DNA of 64,000 nucleotides, from assembly GCA_033002965.1 (NCBI GenBank), contig JAURVB010009671.1, forward strand, positions 112,171-176,170. Reading direction: 5' to 3'. How positions within the stretch are numbered: position 1 is the stretch's first letter; every line of letters starts with the position of its first letter. This document shows, piece by piece, positions 38,436-49,558 of this stretch. The notes under the pieces are model-generated. The model had not been told where the DNA came from and did not search any database. It was given only the letters and a program-made list of their open reading frames with translations. The DNA is from Piper betle (lineage: Eukaryota > Streptophyta > Magnoliopsida > Piperales > Piperaceae). The position numbers and the translations under genes are program-made.

Positions 38436-39537
38436 ATGGAAGCTGATGGATGTCATCCGGGCGAGGAGACAATGGATGTGGGTATTTTGCCTCCTAGAAA
38501 GAGGCTTCTTGCAGAATTGAAGAGGCAAGGTAGCGAGAGTGGGCAATCTTCGTCTGCAGTGGATTTGATGTGCTCCAGTAGATTTATTAACAGTTACGTT
38601 TTTGATAAATTGGGTATTGACATTAAAGACTCTAATATTACGCTTGATGAGATCCTTGAAGCTTCGAAATCTGCAGTAAAGGCGGCTGCCCAGGTTGCGG
38701 CAGCTGCGAAGGCCTTGGCGATGGACAAGGCAGCAGTTGCAGCAAAGGCTGTGGCCGCTGCTAAGAAGGCTCTGGAGCTAGTAGCTTCGTTTGAGGAAGA
38801 ATATGACCAAACAGAAGATTTGCTGGTGAACAATAAGATGGACAAGCAGGTTCCCGTGAAACTGTTGTACAAGCGTCAAAAGCTGTTTCATGTAAATGAT
38901 GAAGAACTTGCTCGAAAACTGCATCACACGATGAACAGCTCCCCTAGGATTTCAAAGAATTCAGTCAAGTTCAACCAGAATCCTGGCCGTTCAAGAAAAC
39001 AAAAGGCAACACCTGTGCCAAATAAAGGTTTGGTTTGTGAAAGGGATTTGTCTTCATCCTGTGTAAATAACGTTGAAGGGGAATGTCTCCCATCAACTGC
39101 AGTGTGTGAAATTGGGAAATTGGATGACAAAGCTCCAACTAATTCTAGAGTTCTTGAAATAAAAAATGGAAGAAAGCATTTTTGGAGAAACAGCATTTAA
39201 AGTATGAAGTGGGAAGGGTCTCTAACGGAAAGAAGATCAAATTTAAGCAAAAAAGCTGCTATTAAGCCTATGCAATAGTAGAGACTCGGAGAAGGTGAGG
39301 ACCCAACTAAATTCTTTAGGAACTCATGATCCAGAATTAAACCAGACAGAAAAGGATTGCTCTCCGTTGGATGCCAAACTTCCTAAAGAATGTTGTCAGC
39401 CGGTTGAGAATGTACAAATGAGAACTGGCGGGGAATTTGTAGCACCTAATTTTTTTGTTGAGAGTAAAATGTTGGAGCCTCGTGGACCTAATCCTGCAGT
39501 TACTACTGCATCTGCTATGATAAAAGTTGATCAGTGA
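38436..39537 (+). CDS. Plant-specific protein of unknown function with RKRLL and DEELARKLH motifs, frame interrupted twice
   Basis: The first frame (38436-39197) starts MEADGCHPGEETMDVG and carries ILPPRKRLLAELKRQ, an alanine-rich helical stretch (about residues 85-125, AAAQVAAAAKALAMDKAAVA), VPVKLLYKRQKLF, and DEELARKLHHTMNSSPRISK. I recall these motifs together in a conserved plant family of unknown function that is probably nuclear, given its basic clusters, but cannot name it. After KNGRKHF the frame stops. One extra T (T5 to T6 near 39179-39183) would give KHFLEKQHLKYEVGRVSNGKK, and one extra A (A6 to A7 near 39249-39254) would continue into the frame at 39295-39537 ending AMIKVDQ. The gene is therefore either truncated to 254 residues or mis-assembled. 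An acceptor-like site at 39765 may start a 3' UTR exon. The gene converges on the ARF-GEF pseudogene. Confidence 0.65.
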
Positions 39538-41150
39538 GGTAAAAATTTGTTGTGTTTTTTCTGTTCTATGCAACATATGCAAATGATGGTTTTCCTGCCT
39601 TCATTCTTGGCTTAAGATGCATGATTTCTTTGTAATTACTTGAGAAGGTGGCAGTATTGTTCATCTGTCATTACTCACTATCAGGTACCTTAATTTTGCA
39701 TGAATTGTTAACATGAGCATGTTTTTTGGGGCCATTTTTTCATTCTGCGTTCTCTTTCTTGCAGACCGTAGGATCACTGGATACTTCATTGAATCAGTTT
39801 AACGGGAGATGTTTTAAAAGCTCTTCAGTGAATTCTTCTGTGATGAGTACTAGGAGGATCAAATATGGACAGCTTGATGCTTTGTGCTAGATGCTTAACT
39901 TAAAAATGTCAGAAGTGCAGCTTTTGAAATTTTAGTTCAACGGAAAGTGTTTGATCTGATCCAGTTTAGATGCATTTACCTGCAGTTTCTGGTCTCCGGT
40001 TCAAGCATTGCTGCAGCAGCCAAACAATTTTTTCTGGCTCCAATTTTCAATCTTTATTTTTCTCTTTCTTTATTTTTGGATGGTGTAATTTTTTGTGCAT
40101 GTTTAAACTCCAAACTTTCCTACTGTACCCATTTAGGTGGATCACTCAGCTGTGCCTACATGTTGAAATTTCCAGCATCTGCTGTTGGCTTGAATGGGAA
40201 CAGACTTGCCTTCTATCTTTTCTTTCCCCCAAAGCAAATTGCCTTCTTGTAGTACATATGAGAAATGTGTTTGTAAATTCTAGTGTAATATTAGACTGGG
40301 AACCAAATCTTTATCACAAAATTCAGTATTTTCATTTATCAAATCTTTAGACATAAATATCAAAGGGGATGCTTATCTGTACCAATCATAAAAAATATAG
40401 GTAAACAAAACACCTCCAACATTTCAGCTCCTTATCTCAAATGAGAGAATCTCGTCAATCGAAAATTTTATGAAATATAGAATCTATTCATTCTCAGCTA
40501 AGCATAGTCACTGTATTTCTTAACTCGGCCAATTCAAGGTTAAAATTGCCCATGAGCTGGAATAAGCAAATTAATTTTTTATCATGGAAAAAAAGCACGA
40601 CATACTTTTAGTATCCTCACTTTTTTCTTATATTCCCCAGCTTGGAAATTGATAATTAGGAAATCGTGGATTAACTTCTGGCCTTTGGAAAGGTATATTA
40701 TCAAAAATCCACCTCAAAACAAGTATTAACACTCAATTGTGATTGCATACTAAGCTCTTAATCTTTCAAATAACAAAATCAAGGTGGTAGTTTACTTGTG
40801 TGGAAAAGCATATGTAGAACCCAAGAAAGCTTTAGGTTAGAGTGTACCTCACAACATAATGCTAGCATTAAGTTCAAATGCACAATAGCATTATCGGAAA
40901 TGCATAGAACTCTGTCAGAAGCCATCATCACAATTTGAGGAAGATATACTTCGGAAAAAATGACAACCCATCACGAGTTTCAAATCTGATTTTCCAAAAC
41001 AATACTCTTGTTCCTGCTAGATCACCTTTTCTCGGACCAGACGTTTATAGTTCTTCCTATGGCTATATTTCTCTATACAATTTACTCAATTAAATGTACA
41101 ATTTATACCAACAAATGAAACCGAAAAAATAAGTAGGAAAAAAAAAATCA
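39538..41150. other. 3' region of the 38-kb gene and intergenic DNA
   Basis: Contains possible 3' UTR sequence to about 40.0 kb. The frames at 39947-40350 have no recognisable domain. Nothing further seen. Confidence 0.4.
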
Positions 41151-41189
41151 GCATTTTGAACTTGATAGGAGCACAATTCTTACAAGACA

Positions 41190-41246
41190 TGCTAGAATAT
41201 TGTCTGTCTATACTGAAATGCAGAAATTGTCTGTCTATACTGAAAT
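41190..41246. repeat. Short tandem duplication
   Basis: ATTGTCTGTCTATACTGAAA occurs twice about 26 bp apart, just past the 3' end of the ARF-GEF pseudogene. Confidence 0.7.
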
Positions 41247-44200
41247 GCCCACTTGAACTCCATCATGACCGTGCACGATGTTGCCCACTAAGACAGAGCT
41301 TGTTCTCCTTGGTTCACTATGTTCAAGTTCTGGAAATACTTCCAACTGCAGAGACGGACAGATATTGTTAACGTGGTACCATGTTACTTCCCATAAGCCA
41401 TCACCTCCAAGGGCAGTCCTGTATGTAAGAACACCCTTTGTTTTCATCACAAGAGTGTTCTTTAAAAGTTCAGGCACTATTTCTGGAAGCTTCTCATCTT
41501 TTTACTTTTCATTTTGACCTCCAAAAATCCCTCCATTCGGCTTAGTACACCAAGCCATAATTTACAGAAACTAGTTGTTTGGGAAAGATCAACAAGCAAA
41601 TGTAAGAACACCTTGGATAACAATTTCAACGCAAGCACAAGTGTTCCCTCTATATTCTTGTAGTCCTTCCGGGATTGTGCAATTTTAAGCAAGTCATCAT
41701 GCATGGTAAATATAACTTGATCACAACACTGCAACCATGCAGCTTGAGTAACAGAAATCCCTTCTGTAACTAGGCATCTCTGCAAACAAGAAACAGCATG
41801 GTTCCTGATCTCTTCTCTCTGGTCTAAACACACCTTCTTCAATCCTTGAACTAATCTAAACCACATCTCCCTGATTTCATTGCACAATAATAAATTTTCC
41901 TCCCCTGAATCCATAATTTCACGGCTCCATTGCATGCATAGAGATCCAGTGCATGCATAGACCTACGTGAAAGTCCTAGTCCTGATTCAGCAAATTGCCT
42001 GCAAGCATCCACACAGAGGACAAATTTCCCAGGAATGAGGTGTGCTCCATCTGACATTATAGATAGAAGAGATTCAAAGCCAGCTTCTGAAGCCTCCGGA
42101 TGCCGTGCAGTTATGGAGAGCAAGGAGATTATGTTCTGCCATCCCACCTGCGAACGTATATGAGTAGCATTTGCCTTCACTAATCTCATGACCTCTTATT
42201 CTCACAATAGGCATCGGCCACCCTTGCATCAAGCTTCAGAATAAGTTGAAGTGATTTTAAGAGTTCATCTGCCAGGTGTTCTTTATAGGGTGAGTCCAAA
42301 AACAGCTTTCTCTACCAGAGCACAGGGCATCATTGTAGACTGAACTATGCTGGCTATGTGCTCATCAACAACTTGCCAGAGAAGAACAATTCGGTCCCGA
42401 TTATTCAATGCAATTGCAATGAGCAGCTCCAGACAAAAGATCCCAGTATCTTTATCCTAGGAAGAACTGTTACCCTTTTGGGGCCTGCCTGCAATCCAAA
42501 TAAGTGCCTTGGCAAGATGCAATAATGAATGTGCCTGAAAGAACCTGCTTTCTGTAAAAAAACTTTATATGTGGCATCTTTGAATTGTTTGAAGAGTTTG
42601 CTGGTGAGCGGTCAATTGCTTTTCAGTTGGTTCTGACCTCGGCTCTTCAGTGTCAAGAGATAACAGCTGACTAAACCTTCCCATCAATCCTGATGGCCGT
42701 CTGGGAGTACCAGATGAGAAGTGAGCAGACAAGGAACTACCTTTTAGAGGTTTCACGTGGGCCGACTCTGGTGTTAAGTCCAAGTCATCTGCTGCAGCCA
42801 TAGCAACACGAGCAGGAAGGAGTTCAAGCTTGTGAAGCCGAAGAATGCAATACAGAATGTTTCTCTACCCAGTTCGGATATAGTCACCATACAAGTTAGC
42901 TATGGTAAAGACAGCCTCGGTGGACATTCTTGCTTTTACATCATCTCCAAATGCAGGTACAGGTTCGTCAACAAAAGTAATGAACGTACATAGAGATACA
43001 ACTAAACCATCCAAAACATCTCCAAGATGTAAACAAGCAGAGATTTCAGCTATTGCCAAAAAGCCCTCTATACACGTGTTAAAGACATCTTCCTGCTCTG
43101 TATGATTAAACACCACAGAAATAGCAGCAATTGTAGGGCCCTACATTATGGCAAACATATCACGATCAAGATGAGCCCCATCATTGCATAGAATGAATGG
43201 TGTTGACCTCTTGGATTTTAGCATTAGATCAGTCCAACAGCTGGGAGTCATTTCAGAAAATCCATTCCCCTTCTCTGGTGTTGCCCTGATCTCATTCTCA
43301 CAAATTGAGTGGTACAGCTTGGAAAGGAACTCTCAAGGAAAATCCTTCCCACAATTGATCTGCCTATTATTGCAGACAAAATCTTCTTCTGTCATTTTCT
43401 TCTTTACTTGAATGTTGTGTTGGTCAGTGTTGAGCAATATAAGAGAATAAGATAAGATAAATGCCACATCTTTATTAGCAAAAATATGAGAAAATTGCTC
43501 ATAATATCTCTCAGAAAAAGCTTCAAGAACCCTTTGGATCTTTTGTGACCCTCCAGGCAGTCGAAAAGTTTCTAAAAATAATCTCAGAGCAGCATCAAGG
43601 CTCATGCCCTGGAAATAATATGTGTTAGCAAATTCTTGGAGTACCTGCACAGAAAACTCATCATGATTTCCCAAAAATCTCCCACACGATTCTTGTCCAT
43701 GTATATCTCAAGAAACGGGCCACACTCTGAGGGTCAAGCTTATCTGGGAAAAGATGAGACCTTTGTAAAAACTCTAGGCCTTTTTAGGATTTCGATTAAA
43801 CTTATCAGCACCAATGGCCAATCTGGTTTTGATATACTTCCTTTGACGAACAAAGCTCACCCATTGACTGGGGTCATCATAGTTGCCACATTTCTCAGTC
43901 CAGAAAGGAGAATATTCCTCAAGAGATATTGGAGTTCTTTCCTGAACCGGGGATCTATTTCTAAACCTTTCAGCCATACTCTGTACGACTGCAATCAATC
44001 CATCCAATGCAAGAACATGAAAGGAAGAAAGGGGGCTATTCACTGGAAAAGCACTCTTAGATAACAGGTTTACAAGATCTTCAAATATATTAGCACTTGT
44101 TATCTCACAGTCTAAGTTAGCATACATTTCTGTCATAAAATGTTTCTGCCGGCAGAAATCCACAAGAGCCTCCATTAAAACCTCCTATTGCTGGTAAGAA

Positions 44201-44640
44201 GAACCATATCTGCTTTCAGAGAGCCTCAAGACCACACAAGAAAAGAAAGCTTCAATATGCAACTTTAATTCTGCACGCAAATAATGGTACAAATTGAGAA
44301 CTATGCTGTGGACGATGGACAAAATAAGAGAGCTTGTCAACAGATCCATGTGAATGAGATTCCATAATAATTCATCTTGTATCAGAGATAACAGCTTTGG
44401 GTGCTGTTGTATGGAGTAACCTCCTAATTCAATTGCTGAATTGATTAAGCCCAAGGCAAAAAGAGGAACATCTTCATCATATACAAAGGGATTTGGTCAG
44501 GAACCCATCTCTTTAAGGTCCATATAATTCAGAAGTGAGCATAGATAATGAAGTATCTCCACCATGCAAGGTATACCATATGGATCAGATGCAAGAACAT
44601 CACTTGAAAAATTCCTATTGTTTAAAGCCATTCCCTCTCC
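41235..44640 (-). pseudogene. GNOM-like ARF-GEF pseudogene
   Basis: Related to the large plant ARF guanine-nucleotide exchange factors of the GNOM/GNL type that drive endomembrane recycling. Collinear similarity runs from DPYGIPCMVEILHYLCSLLN (44.58 kb) through LGLINSAIELGGYSIQQHP, the Sec7 domain (about 43.67-43.33 kb, with LRLFLETFRLPGGSQK and LNTDQHNIQVKKKMTEEDF), RRPSGLMGRFSQLLSLDTEE, HPEASEAGFES, LRLVQGL-like KKVCLDQREE, and PELLKNTLVMKTKGVL, to a C-terminus ending at 41235. In-frame stops replace conserved codons at 44497-44499 (TGA), 44185-44187 (TAG for Gln), 43333-43335 (TGA for Arg), 43141-43143 (TAG) and 42865-42867 (TAG for Trp). Single-base frame shifts lie at about 43770, 43700 and 43670 and in 41.9-42.5 kb. 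The catalytic glutamate of PGESQ is Gly here. Roughly the first 300 residues (DCB part) are not found. Confidence 0.9.
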
Positions 44641-46130
44641 AAAATTTGTAATCCATGAACAAAATTTGGAAAATTCACTTGTAAAGAGACAAAGAATGGA
44701 GTCCTACACTCTAATTGATAAACATTAAGATTGGTATGAATTCCAGAATCCAGTTTTAGATAGTTTCAACTAAACTATCTCAAAACCTACAGCAAAAGAG
44801 CTCTTCATAGTACATTATTAAAAATCTTCGTAACCTTACATCATCAATCAGAGTTCACGGAATGAACAAAATCTTTTTAAATATCTCTTTTGTAGATAAT
44901 TAAATAATGAGTAGCATGTGAATGTAGACACCTAAAAGTGGGCTGTGAAGAGATATGTGTTCAAAGTTTATAACATTCAAATGAGGGGCTGACACCCAAA
45001 AGAACATGGACAAAATCTATCTGATAAGGATACAAACTTTCACAATTCGAGATTTGAATGATTTCATTTTTTCTGACGGAAATTAATATTTATGAACAAA
45101 TGTGGGTACCATTTGAAAAATGAGTAGTTCGGATAGAAACCAACTTTTGATTGATCACTGCATTCAAGATCCTACTCACGAAAACATGGTTTTTATCGAC
45201 CCCATTGAATTTCACTCCGAGGAATAACATTAGAGAGATCATCTCGATTCATACGACAAAAACAAAAAAATGAAAAATGAAAAAAAACAAAAAAACAAAA
45301 GACAAGTTTATCTGAAGCATCCAATGGAATAGCGAGATCCACATGTTTCAACAACTCCCAATTTGAGATAAGGTGGAAGAAGAGAAAATTTTAGCCTAAC
45401 GGAGGCACAAACGAACAGGAATCCATTCTAATTTTAATAGCTAGTTTTAATAGAATGATGGCCTACAGAACACAAGAATATGATGAGATACACAATAATA
45501 AGCAATTCTAATTTTAATAGAATGATGGCCAACAGAACACAGTCAGATGCATCGACAAACAAAAAATCCCAAAATTTTTTTATAAAAAACAACCATTTCT
45601 TTTGGGAGAATGAAGAAACAAGTTTCAATTTTAACTTATCAAACTACCAGCAAAGAATTCGCCCAAAAAACTCACAAACAAACAATACATACACTGTTCT
45701 AAACGAACATCACCACCACCATCATACTCATCGGAAGAAACAACAACCAATATTTCTCCATCAAATCACTACCAAATAATCACCCAAAACATCATAAACA
45801 ATACTCAAATTGCTCTCAACGATGATGATCACCACCACCAACAACAACAACATCAAAAAAATGCTAATTGGAAGAAACAGTTACCACTTTTATTCATGAA
45901 ATCACCCCCAAATACTCATCCAAAACACCGAAAACATAGCATACACAGATCTAAACGATCACCCCCACCCCACCCCCACCGCCACCACCACCACCACCAA
46001 CAACAATCTCATTACAAGAAACAGTTACCAATTAAAAATCCCCGAAACATCGCAACCATCAGAATACATGTTCCATGACCATCATCACGATCACCAACAA
46101 CAACAACAACGTTAAAGAGAAAGGATTGAG
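44641..46130. other. Former 5' part of the ARF-GEF gene, mostly unrecognisable
   Basis: No DCB-domain sequence could be found. A segment TTTTAATAGAATGATGGCC-ACAGAACACA is duplicated about 68 bp apart (45444 and 45512), and a CAT/CAC microsatellite lies near 45708-45735. The region was probably intronic or leader sequence of the ancestral gene. Confidence 0.4.
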
Positions 46131-46134
46131 GGGT

Positions 46135-46300
46135 TTACTTGCCTCCCCATGGCTTCCCAAAGCACCGCCGCTCCATGACGGCGGAGGCGGCGGTGGCGGT
46201 GGCGGCGGCGGCGGTGGCGGCGGTGGCGGCGATGGCGGCGACGGCGGTGGCGGGGAGGAGGAAGAAGGTTGTTTCCCGCAATTGGCATCTTAGGAGGGCA
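46135..46300 (-). other. Possible relic first exon of the ARF-GEF with a GCC-type microsatellite
   Basis: A run of about 90 bp of imperfect GGC/GGT triplets (46170-46262) sits in a short GC-rich island. Read on the minus strand it is leader-like and precedes a GCAAGTAAAC donor-like site near 46140, which fits the first non-coding exon of the decayed ARF-GEF. The polyglycine frame on the plus strand is a by-product of the repeat. Confidence 0.35.
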
Positions 46301-46509
46301 TAGACGGGTCGTAACCGGGTATGGGCCGTGGATGGGATTCGTTAATTGGTCAATGAAACACTAAATTATTTCTAAATAAAAGATCTCATTCGTCGTAACT
46401 TCGAGATTGTGATGCTTTTCACGTGTGTATAAAGGCTCAATGTGCTGTTGAGTATACTTAAAACCAATATTCTAATAAAAAGGTCATTAATTGAGTGAAC
46501 CAACTCTAA

Positions 46510-46740
46510 ACATTTGACATTAGGCTCGGTTCAACTCGACTTAAAATTTAATATTTAAATATTTGAGTTTGAACTCAACTCAAACTCAAATCCAACGAGT
46601 CGATTCAAACTCAAATCTTACAAGTCGAGTTTGAGTAAAGTAGTGTCTGACTCAATTTAACTCGGTTATGACTTGAATTTGACTTATAGATTAACTCGAA
46701 CTCGACTAGATAAAATAATATAATAATATATATAATATTA
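46510..46740. repeat. AACTCGA/GAGTTTGAG-rich dispersed repeat
   Basis: Runs of AACTCGAC, GAGTTTGAACTCAACTC and GAGTCGA motifs, as at 6.3-6.75 kb. A matching tail with TTCGAGTAAAGTTCGAAC lies at 47.98-48.05 kb, beyond the (TA)n element. The two parts may be the ends of one hAT-like MITE into which that element inserted (left end near TAGGCTCGGTTC, right end near CACGGCCCTA), but this is speculative. Confidence 0.3.
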
Positions 46741-46926
46741 CATGTCTACTCAAAATACATTTAAAATCATAAATAAATGTTATTATTAATTACGTACTAA
46801 ATAATGATGGTGGTAGGGATGTTTTATTTTTTGTTTTTTATTTTTTTTATCAAATTTAGGTCGTTCTTGTAATCGAACAATCTAGATTTTAAAAAAATAT
46901 TATATACCCCCAGCTAAGATAGTCTT

Positions 46927-46957
<31 letters not shown>

Positions 46958-47884
46958 CCGATTTCCTGCGCGGAAATCGGTTCTCTGCGCCACAATGATC
47001 TAGGCCGTCTGATTACAAGGACGGCCCAGATTTATTAGTTTTTTTTTAAAAAATTTTAATTTGATCTGGACCGTCCGATTAGAAGGACGGTCCAGATCAT
47101 ATGGAGGGGCGGAGGCGGAGCGCCGCCGCCGTGGCTGGGGAGGGTGGCCGACCCTTTGCCCCGGCGCCCGCCACGGCCCCTGCCCCGGCCCCGGCCCCGG
47201 CGCCTGCCACGGCCCCGCCGGCCCCGGCCCCGGCGCCCGCCACGGCCCCTCCCCGGCCCGGCCCGGCGCCGCCACGGCCAGATCTGGCCGCCGCCAGATG
47301 CGGGAGGGCAGCCGCGGCCAGATCCGGCCGCGACAGGCCGGACTTGGCCGTCGCCCGACCAGATCTGGCCGGGGGACGGCCAGGTCCGGCCTGTCGCGGC
47401 CGGATCTGGCCGGCGGCGGCCAGATCTGGCCGCCCGCATCTGGCGGCGGCCAGATCTGGGCGCGGCGTTGCTCCGCCGCGTCGTCGCCCCTCCCGGCCAC
47501 CACCCTTTCGCGAGGCTCCCCCTCCGCCCACCCACGCCGCCCTCGCCCCGCCTCTCCCACCCTCGCCCGGCCGGCCGCGGCCGGATCCCAGACGCCGCGG
47601 CCCCCCTTCTCCTCCGCCCACCCACGCCGCCCTCGCCCCGCCTCGCCCACCCCCCCGCCCGGCCGGCCGCCGCCTCCCCCTTCTCCTCCGCCCACCCACG
47701 CCGCCCTCGCACCGCCTCGCCCACCGCCCGCCCGCCCGGCCGCGGCCGAATCCTGGCAGCCGGCGAAGGAGGGGGTGGTGGAAAAAAATTTTTTTATCAA
47801 ATCTGGGCCGTTCGATCATAATCGGACGGCCCAGATCATCTGTGGCGCAGGTAAGGGTTTCCTGCCTCTTGCACAGGAAACCTT

Positions 47885-47922
<38 letters not shown>
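46927..47922. mobile_element. (TA)n-bounded element with inverted ends and palindromic GC-rich core (copy 4, complete)
   Basis: (TA)n tracts flank both sides (46927-46952 and 47890-47922). Next to the left tract is a hairpin, CCGATTTCC-TGCGC-GGAAATCGG (46959-46981). Next to the right tract is the equivalent GGTTTCCTG...CAGGAAACC. Inside these the ends match as an inverted repeat: TGCGCCACAATGATCTAGGC / TGCGCCACAGATGATCTGGG, then ACGGCCCAGATTT. A second palindrome, GATCTGGACCGTCC...GGACGGTCCAGATC, lies at about 47062-47098. The core (47100-47790) is extremely GC-rich with overlapping frames on both strands that reflect composition only. It contains a large inner inverted repeat (47277-47460) and three tandem copies of a unit containing CCGCCCACCCACGCCGCCCT (about 47524, 47617 and 47688). 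No transposase is present, so it is non-autonomous. Confidence 0.7.
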
Positions 47923-47928
<6 letters not shown>

Positions 47929-48059
47929 GTATAATTATAACTAATTATATTTATTTATATATAATATAATAACAAAGTTTAATTTGAATAATTCGAGTAA
48001 AGTTCGAACACAAGTTAAATCCAATTTACTCGGTCGTTTATCACGGCCCTAACAATGAG

Positions 48060-49550
48060 CATGCTCTGCATTTGTCGTTATATATTTGCTTATGAAAATT
48101 ACGTTCCTTTTACTTCGCACGAACTCCCCATCGGCCACTGTTTCAAGCTTTTTACACCTATCGACTAATAAGATTCACAAATTATTCGCTTAAAACAATG
48201 GTTCTAAATGAGTCATCATTACCTGAATTATGCGCCATTGTATTTCCCATGAGTTATGAAGGTGATGCCGCATGCCCCCAATATTTTGTCTATCCTTTTA
48301 CATGTACCTTGGTGAAATCCAATGGCGACATGCACTCCGTAATGCTCTATAGGCGGTCGCGCAACGCTTGCTCAGTGAATTAGTTCATGATGCTGATACA
48401 GATCTTTTTTTTCGAGAACACGGTTCAACAATGGGAACAAAAAGGTTTGCCTTTGCCTTGTGAGTTTACCATCAGAGCAGCCCAAACGAGACTTTACTAT
48501 TTTCTAATTATGTCCCATATCTTTGTGAAAATGAAAGAATTATTCTATTATTAATAAATAATAATAACAAAATTCGTAAGGAAGAGTCGTTGTATGGATC
48601 AGAGAAGGGTTCTCCTACAAACCAATCTAGCTAAAATTGATTATTATTCCTATCCCGATCAAACTATTTATGGAATATAAAGCATTAAAATTTACCAAAG
48701 GGCAAAAACCTAGTTCTTCGTTTATTCAATTTCGTTGTTTTCCAACAAAGTCAATGAAAATATCCGCGATGCGTCTGTCTACAATAACAGAAAAGAAAGC
48801 AGCCTTCTAGGTTTCTCACATTGGATAAAACGCCCAACAATAGCGCTTAGCCCCCTTTCCCAGGCGCTGGAAAAACCACAAATCCGCAAACCGGCCTCGA
48901 ATGAAAAATAGGCAGGATCTGGCCAACCATAAACAATCGAAACTACTTTACGCCACTCACTATTATGTAATGTTCATATGATCTACGGCCCCACAACGAT
49001 ACAAAACATCGGAACACTTTCACATGCAACAAAATTTTATCCATAAACTATACGCCCACAAATGCAATCACAAAAAATCTGAAGCATTCGCATGGATGAC
49101 GACTCGAAGCTACAATACCAATTGACTAATTAGGAGTATACCAATACTTAAACAACACTAATTCGTTTGTCTTTCAAGATGATAACTGATTTCTCCAAGT
49201 AGTTGCCTACTTTGTCTAATACAAAAGCTAAAGAGTGGAAGACGCCAAAATGACATGTTTGATATACCATGCGCACTACATCCAACAAGCCCTCTGGAAA
49301 GTAAAGCTAAAAATAGGAAATGCTTGATTCGAGCAGGCAGTTATTTAACTAACTACAAAAGACTAAATGGGCATCATAATCATGGCGGCCATTAGATTTC
49401 ATGAGAGGTCAACACAAGAAAAAGAACTACTTTCAAAGTGTAAAGTCATTCCATTGCCCACTCCATGATAAGCTGATTGAGCAAACATTCTACCACAAGA
49501 TGAAAATTAAAATCCTAGACATTTTTTTTTGTTTCCACCACTTTGCTACC
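48060..49550. other. Intergenic DNA and HMGB 3' flank
   Basis: A short frame at 48198-48383 (+) has no recognisable family. 49300-49558 probably includes the HMGB 3' UTR. Nothing else supported. Confidence 0.4.
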
Positions 49551-49558
49551 AAGCCCCC

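Noticed and set aside
46170..46262. Polyglycine coding sequence
   Set aside because: A GGC/GGT triplet microsatellite in a leader-like island. The reading is an artefact of the repeat.
47056..47969. Long overlapping frames of 220-300 codons on both strands rich in Gly, Arg, Pro and Ala
   Set aside because: They arise because the GC-rich core of a mobile element has few stop codons in any frame. The proteins are low-complexity, have no domain, and overlap on both strands.
48198..48383. Possible organelle-derived insertion
   Set aside because: The less AT-rich sequence around 48.1-48.9 kb drew attention, but I could match it to no plastid or mitochondrial gene with confidence.
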